A stretch of 44,780 nucleotides of DNA from Acidimicrobiia bacterium (GTDB lineage: Bacteria; Actinomycetota; Acidimicrobiia; Acidimicrobiales; Acidimicrobilacustridaceae), in NCBI GenBank assembly GCA_020832495.1, contig JAFIEP010000087.1, positions 1-44,780 of the forward strand. Direction: 5' to 3'. Position numbers and translations under genes: made by a program. The notes beneath the pieces were generated by a model, which saw only the letters and a program-made list of their open reading frames with translations, did not search any database and had not been told where the DNA came from. Position 1 is the stretch's first letter; every line of letters begins with the position of its first letter. Positions 9,411 through 17,084 of the stretch are shown here, piece by piece.

Positions 9411-11709
9411 TCGCCGAGGGCCGAGGGACCGACGCGGCGTGCGGCGGGTCGGCGCCGGCGAGGTCGAGCCCGAGCCGGCCGGCCAACTGCTCGTCGGGTT
9501 CGGGACGGGAGAGGTGGAAGCCCTGGGCCCGCGTACACCCGAGGTCGACCAGCGCATCCCGTTGTTCGGGTCGCTCGAGGCCTTCGGCCGTCACCCCGAG
9601 GCCGAGGGCTGCCGAGAGCTGCACCGTGGCCCGCACGATGGCGGTGTCACCCGCATCATCGGGTAGGCCGGCGACGAACGCCCGGTCCACCTTCAGCCAA
9701 CTGATCGGCAGGCGCTTGAGGTACAGCATCGACGAGTAGCCCGTGCCGAAGTCGTCGACCGCCAAGCCGACCCCCAGCGTCCGCAGCTCGCCGAGGACAC
9801 TGACCGCGTGATCGGGATCGGTGAGCAAAGCGCTCTCGGTCAGTTCCAGGCACAGCATCGTCCCCGGCACGCCGGCGTCGTCGAGCGCTTCGGCCACCAG
9901 GGCCACCAGACCCGATGAGCCGCTCCCCCGCAATTGGTGGGCAGAGACGTTGACCCGCAGCACGAACTCACGGTCGAGGCCGGCATCGAGCCATCTCCCC
10001 AACGACCACAGGGCCTTGCGCAACACCTGTTCTCCCATGCGGACGATCTGGCCTGTCTCCTCGACTGTGGGGAGGAACGCAGCTGCCTCGAGCAGGCCCT
10101 CGGTCGGGTGCGGCCAACGGGCCAGTGCCTCGGCGCCCAGCACACGCCCTTCGACGAGATCCCACTCGGCCTGGAACCACACGTCGATGGCTTCGGTCTC
10201 GACGGCCGTTCGGATCTCCGAGGCACGACGGAGCTGGCGCGCCAGAGGCTCGGCCAGCGTGTCGTCTGCGCCCACCACGCGGGCCCCACCTTCGGCTTTC
10301 GCCTGGTACATGGCCACGTCAGCTCGGCGGAGCAACTCGACACCGTCGATCTCGGCCGAGCCGGTGTGGGCAACACCGGCTGACGCGGTGAGGACGAACG
10401 GCCGTCCCCCCACCTCGAAGGGGTGCCGCAACGGCTCGAGCAGGAGCTCCATCAACTGACGGGAGGCCCCTGCGTCGGCCACACCGCTCGCCACCACCAG
10501 CAGCTCGTCACCACCCAACCGCGCCAGGAGCACCCCTTCCGGGGCGCTCTCGGCCAGACGCGCGGCCACGTCGGCGAGCAACCGGTCACCGGCCACGTGG
10601 CCGAGCGCATCGTTGACCACCTTGAAGCGGTCGAGGTCAACGATGCCCACGGCCACCCCGATGTCTGCGCCGGCCTCCACGCTCACGAGTGCGCGCCGCA
10701 GCGCCGTGTCGAAGGCGACCCGGTTGGGAATGCCCGTGAGCCGATCGGTTTGTTCGAGGTGCTCGAGGCGTCGCGCCGCCTCGGCGCGGGCGAATGCAGC
10801 GCCGAGCACCCCCGCAGCGGAGCGCAGCGTGGAGAGGTGCGTCGCACCGAAAGCGATCTCGGCGAGGGTCACCTCCGCCATGAGCATCCCCGAACACTGC
10901 CCGGCCTCCACCATCGGGACCGCCAACATCGAGCGGACCCCCGCCTCCAACAACAGTTCTCGCTCGGCGCCCCACTCGTCGGGAAGGTGACGCACCGAGC
11001 GGATGTGCACCTCGGCCAGCGCGGCGATACGACGGAGGACGATCGACCGTTCGACGCGCACCCGTTCGGGTAGTGGCACCGTGGGGTACTGCACCGGCGC
11101 CTCCCACACAGCGCAGCGAGCCATGTGCTCACCGTCGAGACGCCACACCGACAACCGCGTGATCCACTCCAGCCCGGCCAACTCCTCCATGGCCGCGTTC
11201 AACGCCAGCTCGAACTCCGACGGCGGCCGGGTGAGGAACACCGTGGCCAGGCGTACCAACCGGGCCTCGGCCACGTCGCGCGCCCGCAGCTCCCGTTCGC
11301 TGCGGTCGACGGCGTCCGCCGGGCGGAGGGTGAGCACGACGTCGCCGAACGGCGCCACCTCGGGCCCGGTGCTTGCGTCGTAGGAGACCTCGATCCACTC
11401 ACCATTGGCATCGAGGACCTGGTGGGACTCGCCTCGGGGTGCCCCCGACCGGCCGCTCCACCGAACGAGGCTGGACGCGGCGTCGTGGCGATCGTCGGGG
11501 TGGAGGTAGTCGAGGATGCTCTGGCCCACGAGCGCCCGAGGATCGTGGCCCAGTACACGTCGGACACCGGGGCTGGCCCACGTGACGGTACCGTCGGCGG
11601 CGATACCGAGCAGCGCCTCGTCGATGTGGGCCAGCAACGCCTCGAGCGCCGCTGCATCCACCGGGGGCCGAGCGGCGTCGGGTCGTGCTCGCTCGGTCGG
11701 CTCGGCCAT
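9394..11709 (-). CDS. PAS-GAF-GGDEF-EAL cyclic-di-GMP signalling protein
   Basis: A hybrid of about 771 residues. It has an N-terminal PAS domain (LLGIAADGTVTWASPG ... ILDYLHPDD), a GAF-like domain (SMLAVPMVEAGQCSGML), a GGDEF domain near residue 396 and an EAL domain from about 523. The cyclase signature is RLGGDELLV, Leu replacing the usual Phe, and the RxxD inhibitory site normally upstream is absent. The phosphodiesterase domain keeps EALARW, ELTES, DDFGTGYSS, KVDRAFV, TAEGLE and QGFHLSRP. Phosphodiesterase activity is therefore likely, and cyclase activity is plausible without product inhibition. No transmembrane segment is seen, so it is cytosolic. GTG at 11715 is possible, but ATG at 11709 has the better GAGGGGG spacing. 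The 3' end overlaps the acyl-CoA ligase tail to tail. Confidence 0.93.
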   Translation of the reverse strand: MAEPTERARPDAARPPVDAAALEALLAHIDEALLGIAADGTVTWASPGVRRVLGHDPRALVGQSILDYLHPDDRHDAASSLVRWSGRSGAPRGESHQVLDANGEWIEVSYDASTGPEVAPFGDVVLTLRPADAVDRSERELRARDVAEARLVRLATVFLTRPPSEFELALNAAMEELAGLEWITRLSVWRLDGEHMARCAVWEAPVQYPTVPLPERVRVERSIVLRRIAALAEVHIRSVRHLPDEWGAERELLLEAGVRSMLAVPMVEAGQCSGMLMAEVTLAEIAFGATHLSTLRSAAGVLGAAFARAEAARRLEHLEQTDRLTGIPNRVAFDTALRRALVSVEAGADIGVAVGIVDLDRFKVVNDALGHVAGDRLLADVAARLAESAPEGVLLARLGGDELLVVASGVADAGASRQLMELLLEPLRHPFEVGGRPFVLTASAGVAHTGSAEIDGVELLRRADVAMYQAKAEGGARVVGADDTLAEPLARQLRRASEIRTAVETEAIDVWFQAEWDLVEGRVLGAEALARWPHPTEGLLEAAAFLPTVEETGQIVRMGEQVLRKALWSLGRWLDAGLDREFVLRVNVSAHQLRGSGSSGLVALVAEALDDAGVPGTMLCLELTESALLTDPDHAVSVLGELRTLGVGLAVDDFGTGYSSMLYLKRLPISWLKVDRAFVAGLPDDAGDTAIVRATVQLSAALGLGVTAEGLERPEQRDALVDLGCTRAQGFHLSRPEPDEQLAGRLGLDLAGADPPHAASVPRPSAIRGFA

Positions 11710-11856
11710 CCCCACCCCCTCTGGTGTGTGCCCCGAAGCGTAGTGCAGTGCTCCGCTGCATGATCAGCTGACGATCCACTCAGGTGTGGGACCGGTCGAC
11801 CCCACCACCGTGGCCAACCTGCCCCGACACGGTCACCGCGCGCGGCGGCGCGTTCG

Positions 11857-12582
11857 TCAGGCGTCGTCGCCCAGCATGGCCCCGACGAGGTGTTCGAAGG
11901 CCGCCAACTCGCGGCGACGCGCCTCGGCCACCTGCGTCGAGCGTCCCTCGAGGAGCAGTTGCTTGGTGGCCACGAGCGGCGCCAACGGCAACCCCCCGAT
12001 GTGGTTGGCAAGGGCTGACGTACAACTCAGCAGGTCATCGTCGGGCACGACGCGCAACGCCAGCCCGGAGGCCACCGCTTCCTCGGCGCTGACCCAGGGC
12101 TCGGTGAAGAGCACCTCGGCGGCCCGTTGCCACCCCATGGTCGCCGGAAGGAGGACACTCGCCGAGGCCTCGGTGGTGACACCGAGGCTGATGAACGGCG
12201 CCCGCAGCCGGGCACTCTCGGCCATGATCACGATGTCGCAGTGGAGCAGCAAGGTCAGCCCGATGCCGACGCCGAGACCGTTGACGGCAGCCAGCAGTGG
12301 CTTCGGAAACTGCTCCACGACGGGCATCAGCGCCTGGTAGCCCGGCGGGCGCTCGGCGAAGGCACTGGGATCGCGCATTTCGTCGAGATCCTGCCCGGCG
12401 GTGAAGGCCCGTCCCGTGCCGGTGAACACCACACAGCGGAGGTCGTCGTCGACGGCCGCCTCCTCGAGCGCTGCGGTGATGGCGTACCACATCGACTGGT
12501 TGAACGCATTCAGACGCTCTGGCCGGTTGAAGGTGAGCCAACGCACCCCTCCGGCGTCATCGATGACGACCGGACCGCTCAT
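11857..12582 (-). CDS. Enoyl-CoA hydratase/isomerase family protein (isomerase-like)
   Basis: A crotonase-fold protein of 241 residues that should bind acyl-CoA thioesters. The oxyanion-hole segments are clear: FTAGQDLDEMRD and AVNGLGVGIGLTLLLHCDI. Both catalytic glutamates of true hydratases appear replaced: the GGCEL position reads GIGLT and the QPE position reads APF. A Glu is kept in GVTTEASASVLLP, the position used by delta3,delta2-enoyl-CoA isomerases of the ECI2 type. Isomerase, or another crotonase activity, is therefore likelier than hydration. This is an alignment by eye. The ATG overlaps the stop of the RecB-like gene upstream as ATGA, so translation of the two is coupled. Confidence 0.87.
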   Translation of the reverse strand: MSGPVVIDDAGGVRWLTFNRPERLNAFNQSMWYAITAALEEAAVDDDLRCVVFTGTGRAFTAGQDLDEMRDPSAFAERPPGYQALMPVVEQFPKPLLAAVNGLGVGIGLTLLLHCDIVIMAESARLRAPFISLGVTTEASASVLLPATMGWQRAAEVLFTEPWVSAEEAVASGLALRVVPDDDLLSCTSALANHIGGLPLAPLVATKQLLLEGRSTQVAEARRRELAAFEHLVGAMLGDDA

Positions 12583-13571
12583 CGACCCATCGGCGCCGGT
12601 TCCGGCATCGGCACCGCCGACCCGACAACAGGGTCGGCAACGGTCACGCCGGGTGTACCGGCATCGTCGACCAGACCCAGCACCCGCACTGCCGGTGCGT
12701 CGGAGCGCAGCCGTCGCTCACCGGTCACACGATTGCGTGCGTCCCACCGCTGCCGGCACTCGTCCTGGCCGACGCTGCAGTGCTCGACGTAAGGGCACCA
12801 ACCGCACAAAGGCCCAGGGGAGGCGTCGACGTGTCCGGTCTGCAGCGCCTCGCCGATAGCCCCCCATCGGCGTCGGAGCTCGTCCACTGCAGGCTCGAGC
12901 GCGTCGGGGGAGGTGTCGACCACCAGTTCCTCGGTGCGCAGGTCGAACGAACCGGGCGTCTGGCCGTCGAGCGCAGTGAAGTACAGCAGCCGTGCCCGGG
13001 TGGGCACGTGATCACCGAGCGCAGCCAGTGCCGCCGCGTACCACTGGGGCTGCAGCAGCTTCTCGGCACGTTGCTCCTCCGACCAGGGCTTGCCCGGACG
13101 CGGCGGGAGGCCGGTCTTGTAGTCGGTCACCACCACCGCATCGTCGTCCGCCGTCTCGACGAGGTCGATGAAGCCGCGGAACGGGACCCCGCCCACCTCG
13201 GTCTCGACGAGTAGCTCCCGGGCGACCGGCCGAACGGACTCGGGCTCCTCGTGGCTGAAGTAGGCCAGCAGGGTGGACCACGCCCGTTGCCGGAAGCGAC
13301 GAGCAGCGGCGTCGTCGAGTTCGAGGCTCTGCCAGTCCTCACTGCGCTCGGTCACCTCCCACACGTGGCGGGCCAACGCCTTGGCCGTGGCCTCGGTGCG
13401 GTCAGCGGGAGGCTGGTCGAGCAGCAACTCGAGCACTCGGTGAACGAACGTACCGAGTACCGCCGGTTCGCCCGGCGGTGGTTCGGGCAAGCCCTCCACG
13501 TAGCGGTACCACCAGCGTTGCGGGCACTGAGCCCACATCCCGGCAGCCGAGGGGCTGAGTCGGTCCGGCAT
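12579..13571 (-). CDS. RecB-like PD-(D/E)XK nuclease
   Basis: About 330 residues, a stand-alone RecB-family (PDDEXK_1) nuclease-like protein. The N-terminus LSPSAAGMWAQCPQRWWYRY is the usual opening, with the first Cys of an iron-sulfur site. GTFVHRVLE gives the motif-I His, FRGFIDLVE the motif-II Asp, VVTDYKTG the motif-III D-x-K, and LLQPQWYAAAL the downstream Gln-Tyr helix. The C-terminal cysteines in CGWCPYVEHC complete a four-Cys [4Fe-4S] cluster as in AddB/Cas4 relatives. The longer ORF runs to 13664, but the segment before MPDRLSP is not family-like and GGAG precedes the ATG pair at 13571/13574. It overlaps the downstream crotonase gene. No helicase or CRISPR gene is nearby, so the role is probably general DNA repair. 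Confidence 0.88.
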   Translation of the reverse strand: MPDRLSPSAAGMWAQCPQRWWYRYVEGLPEPPPGEPAVLGTFVHRVLELLLDQPPADRTEATAKALARHVWEVTERSEDWQSLELDDAAARRFRQRAWSTLLAYFSHEEPESVRPVARELLVETEVGGVPFRGFIDLVETADDDAVVVTDYKTGLPPRPGKPWSEEQRAEKLLQPQWYAAALAALGDHVPTRARLLYFTALDGQTPGSFDLRTEELVVDTSPDALEPAVDELRRRWGAIGEALQTGHVDASPGPLCGWCPYVEHCSVGQDECRQRWDARNRVTGERRLRSDAPAVRVLGLVDDAGTPGVTVADPVVGSAVPMPEPAPMGR

Positions 13572-13701
13572 CATGGCTCCAGTGTGGCCCAACGGTGTGA
13601 CAGCCACCGTGATGGCGGGCGCTCCTCGGGAGCAGCCGCACCTCTGTCCCCACCCGCCGCACACACGCGGACGGGCTCACTCCTGCGGCCACGACCCTCG
13701 C

Positions 13702-15084
13702 TCACACCCACTTGTGAGGGTTGAGGATGCCGGCTGGATCGAGCGCTCCCTTGACGGCACGGGTCACCTCCATGACCTCGGCACCGAGCTGTGAGCGCAG
13801 GTGGTGGGCCTTGAGCGAGCCGACGCCGTGCTCGCCCGTGACGGTGCCTCCCAACGCCAGCGCGGCCTCCATCACCTCGTCGAACGCCGCCTCCGCCCGG
13901 GAGGTGGCCGCCGGGTCCGTTGGGTCGTAGGTGACCAACGGATGGAAGTTGCCGTCACCGGCGTGACCGATGACGGGGATGGCGGTGCGGCGACGACGAG
14001 CGATACCAGCCACCGCGGCGAGCAGGTCGGGAATGGCCGGAAGCGGGACACCGACGTCCTCGATCAGCACCGTTCCCAGCCGCTCCACACACGGGATGGC
14101 CATCCGTCGGGCACCCATCAACAACTCCGCTTCTTCCTCGTCGGTGCTCGCCGCCACGTAGGAGGCGCCTGCCGCCGCGCAGGCAGCGGACACCACGGAC
14201 GACTCGTCGCCGCCGGCGTCACACTGTGCGAGGAGCAGCGCGCCGACGTCGGCGTCGAAGCCCATGGGTCGGACCCGCTGGACCGCTGCCACCGCAGCGC
14301 CGTCCATCAACTCGAGCGCCGACGGACGCACCGAGGTGCTGACGGCTGCCACGGCGTGGCCGGCGGCCACGACGTCGGTGAACGTGGCCACCACCGTGGT
14401 GGCTGGCGGCGGCGGTGGGCGAAGGCGGAGCGTGGCCTCGGTGATCACCCCAAGGGTGCCCTCCGAACCCACGAACAAGCGCTTCAGGTCGTAACCGGCC
14501 ACGTCCTTCACCGTGCGACCACCGAGGTGCAGGACCCGTCCATCAGCCAACACGACTTCGAGCCCGAGCACGTAATCGGTGGTCACGCCGTACTTCACAC
14601 AGCACAGCCCGCCGGCGTTGGTGGCCAGGTTGCCGCCGATGGAGCAGATCTCGAACGACGACGGGTCCGGCGGGTACCACAGCCCGTGGGCCGCTGCGGC
14701 CCGCTTCACCTCCACGTTCAGCAGACCCGGGCCCACCACGGCCACGCTCGCCGCAGTATCCACCTCGAGGTGCCGCAGCCGCTCGGTCGACAACGTCACC
14801 CCGCCGTCGACGGCCGCCGCGCCGCCCGACAAACCGGTGCCCGCGCCGCGGGTCACCACCGGCACACCCAGCTCGCTCGCCACGCGGAGCGCTGACTGGA
14901 CCTCGGCGGTGTTGCGAGGCCGCAGCACCGCCAGCGGTCGCCCTGGTCGCACAGTGCCCGCCCGGTCGTAGCGGTAGCTCTCAGCCACGTCGTCGTCGAC
15001 AACCACCACATCGGTACCCAACTCAAGGAGGAACCGCTGTCGGACCCGGTCAGCGTCAGTGGCGGCGTCGCCGGTGGAGGTCAT
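13702..15084 (-). CDS. FAD-linked oxidase, GlcD/D-lactate dehydrogenase-like
   Basis: A flavoprotein of 460 residues in the VAO/PCMH family, related to glycolate oxidase subunit GlcD and D-lactate dehydrogenases, which oxidise 2-hydroxy acids. The FAD-binding half has VVTRGAGTGLSGGAAAVDGG, CSIGGNLATNAGGLCCVKYG, GGRTVKDVAGYDLKRLFVG and SEGTLGVITEATLRL. The C-terminal FAD-oxidase domain has IPVIGHAGDGNFHPLV and GTVTGEHGVGSLK. A longer ORF starts at 15126, but the ATG at 15084 overlaps the stop of the upstream carboxyltransferase fusion (ATGA), so the start is taken there and translation is probably coupled. No GlcE or GlcF partner is adjacent. The substrate is not determinable. Confidence 0.92.
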   Translation of the reverse strand: MTSTGDAATDADRVRQRFLLELGTDVVVVDDDVAESYRYDRAGTVRPGRPLAVLRPRNTAEVQSALRVASELGVPVVTRGAGTGLSGGAAAVDGGVTLSTERLRHLEVDTAASVAVVGPGLLNVEVKRAAAAHGLWYPPDPSSFEICSIGGNLATNAGGLCCVKYGVTTDYVLGLEVVLADGRVLHLGGRTVKDVAGYDLKRLFVGSEGTLGVITEATLRLRPPPPPATTVVATFTDVVAAGHAVAAVSTSVRPSALELMDGAAVAAVQRVRPMGFDADVGALLLAQCDAGGDESSVVSAACAAAGASYVAASTDEEEAELLMGARRMAIPCVERLGTVLIEDVGVPLPAIPDLLAAVAGIARRRRTAIPVIGHAGDGNFHPLVTYDPTDPAATSRAEAAFDEVMEAALALGGTVTGEHGVGSLKAHHLRSQLGAEVMEVTRAVKGALDPAGILNPHKWV

Positions 15085-16901
15085 CTCGGTCGGGCAGTGT
15101 GCGCGTCGAGCAGCGTCACGAGCCATCGTCGCGTGTCCGCGGGGTCGATCACGTCATCGATCTCGAAATGACTGGCCACGTTGGTCGCCTTCCCGTGGGC
15201 GTAGGCCGCTGCCACCATGGTGTCGAACAGCTCCTCACGCCGCTCGGGCGCCGCCTCCTCCAGTTCCTTGCGGAAGCCGAGCCGCACCGCTCCTTCGAGC
15301 CCCATGCCCCCGAGCTCGCCGGTCGGCCAGGCCACACAGCACCGGGGCACCTTGAGCGAGCCACCGCCCATGGCCTGGGCGCCCAGGCCGTAGGCCTTGC
15401 GCAGCACCACCATGTAGATCGGCACCCGCAGGTGGGCACCGACGGTGAACAGGCGGCCTGCCGCCCGCACCAACCCGCGCTGCTCCTCGTCGGGTCCGAC
15501 CATGAAGCCCGGCGTGTCACACAGCGAGATCACCGGCTGGCCACCCGCATCGCACCGGGACAGGAAGTCGGCCGCCTTGGTGGCCGCATCGGTGTCGATG
15601 GCCCCACCGAGGTGCACCGGATCGTTGGCCAGCACGCCGACGGCGTGGCCGCCGAGACGGGCAACGGCAGTGATCATGGGCGAACCCCAGCCACCACGCA
15701 GTTCCAGCACGCTGTCGCTGTCGAACAGCGTGCTCATGACGCTGCGGACGTCGTAGGTCCGCGTACGACGTTCGGGCACCAGTTGCCGGAGCGCCTCCTG
15801 GTCGGCATGCCGACCCGGCGTCGACGTGCTGTCGACGATCGAGAGATAGCGGCGCACCACCTCCACGGCGGATGCTTCGTCGTCGACGGCGACGTCCACC
15901 ACGCCGTTACCCACCTGGGTACTCAGCGGACCGATCTCGTCGGGAGCCACCACGCCGAGGCCGCCCCCTTCGATCATGGCCGGGCCTCCCATACCGAGGT
16001 TCGCTCCCTCCACGCCGATGATCACGTCACAGCAACCGGCCAATGCGGCATTGCCGGCAAAGCAGCGACCCGCCACCACGGCCACGAGCGGCACCTGGCC
16101 GCTGAGGCGGGCGAACAAGTGGAACGCCATCACGTCGAGCCCCGACACCACCGGGGCGTCGACATCGCCGGGGCGCCCGCCGCCTCCTTCGGCGAACAGC
16201 ACCACCGGCAGTCGGTCCCGCTCGGCGATCTCGAACAGCCGATCCTTCTTGTGGTGGTTCACGTAGCCCTGGGTCCCGGCCAGCACCATGTAGTCGTAGG
16301 AGACCACCACGGTGGGGCGACCGTCGATCCGGCCGATACCACCGACGAGGCCGTCCGCCGGCGTCGAACGCATGAGGTCCTCGACGTCGCGTCGACGTCG
16401 CTGCGCGGCGATGGCCAACGATCCGTACTCCACGAAGCTGCCCTGGTCGCACAGGTCCTCGATGTTCTCCCGCGCCGTTCGCAGACCCCGACCGTGCCGC
16501 TTGGCCACGGCCTCCGGACGCGCCGCGTCGGACCCGAGCGCTCGCCGCCGCACGAGGTCGGCGAGGTCGTCCCGGTCGGCCCCGGTGGCGCTACCGCCGA
16601 CGCCGGCAGCGTCGGACGACGACCCAGCGTGCTGCGCGAGCGTGGGTTGCGACGCGTCGACCGGCCTCAGCACGACAATGACCTCGCCTCGCTCCACCGC
16701 GGCGCCGACGGTGACCGGCACCTCGAGCACGGATCCGGCCACGGGAGCGGTCACCTCGTGCTCCATCTTCATCGACTCGAGCACCACCAGCACGGCGCCC
16801 GACGCCACGTGGTCGCCAGCGCCCACCGGCACGGCCGAAACGGTGGCCTGCATCGGAGCCGTCACCCTCTGCGGCTCCGTTGGATCGTTCGCATCGAGCA
16901 T
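15081..16901 (-). CDS. Biotin carrier-carboxyltransferase fusion (acyl-CoA carboxylase)
   Basis: A 606-residue fusion of two acyl-CoA carboxylase parts. Residues 10-80 are a biotinyl carrier domain with the biotin-lysine motif ESMKMEHEV (Lys45) and flanking beta hairpins. From about 125 to the end is a carboxyltransferase of the AccD/PccB type: KRHGRGLRTARENIEDLCD, FVEYGSLA, VVVSYDYMVLAGTQG, GRCFAGNAALAGCCDVI, LGMGGPAMIEGGGLG, GVLANDPVHLGGAIDTDAA, ISLCDTPGFMVGPDEEQRG and MGGGSLKVPRCCVAWPTGELGGMGLEGA. The biotin carboxylase domain, normally either fused ahead of the carrier or in an AccA-like subunit, is missing and is not in the window. It must act with a separate carboxylase. It overlaps glcD-like downstream. 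The acyl-CoA substrate is unknown. Confidence 0.92.
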   Translation of the reverse strand: MLDANDPTEPQRVTAPMQATVSAVPVGAGDHVASGAVLVVLESMKMEHEVTAPVAGSVLEVPVTVGAAVERGEVIVVLRPVDASQPTLAQHAGSSSDAAGVGGSATGADRDDLADLVRRRALGSDAARPEAVAKRHGRGLRTARENIEDLCDQGSFVEYGSLAIAAQRRRRDVEDLMRSTPADGLVGGIGRIDGRPTVVVSYDYMVLAGTQGYVNHHKKDRLFEIAERDRLPVVLFAEGGGGRPGDVDAPVVSGLDVMAFHLFARLSGQVPLVAVVAGRCFAGNAALAGCCDVIIGVEGANLGMGGPAMIEGGGLGVVAPDEIGPLSTQVGNGVVDVAVDDEASAVEVVRRYLSIVDSTSTPGRHADQEALRQLVPERRTRTYDVRSVMSTLFDSDSVLELRGGWGSPMITAVARLGGHAVGVLANDPVHLGGAIDTDAATKAADFLSRCDAGGQPVISLCDTPGFMVGPDEEQRGLVRAAGRLFTVGAHLRVPIYMVVLRKAYGLGAQAMGGGSLKVPRCCVAWPTGELGGMGLEGAVRLGFRKELEEAAPERREELFDTMVAAAYAHGKATNVASHFEIDDVIDPADTRRWLVTLLDAHTARPR

Positions 16902-17084
16902 TGCTGCTGTCTAGCGCGCACCGACCCCGATGTGCGTCCCCGGGCCTCCGACACGCGTCCACAGTGGCGGCGCCGATCCACTGCAGCCAGCCGGCGACCC
17001 GCGAGTTCGTTCAGGTGGCGCGGTCCTGATCGGGTGTCACTGTCGCTACCGTCTCTGCAGGGAAAGGACCAGGCGTTCATCCAC

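Noticed and set aside
12579-13571. Cas4 assignment for the RecB-like protein
   Set aside because: It is longer than Cas4, lacks a CRISPR context, and fits the stand-alone PDDEXK_1 family of actinobacteria.
15099-17084. Open frame of about 660 codons on the plus strand running into the sulfatase-fold gene
   Set aside because: It lies antisense to the well-supported carboxyltransferase fusion and is His/Arg/Gly-rich with no recognisable motif; GC-rich coding DNA commonly leaves the opposite frame open. The real start is taken at 17085.
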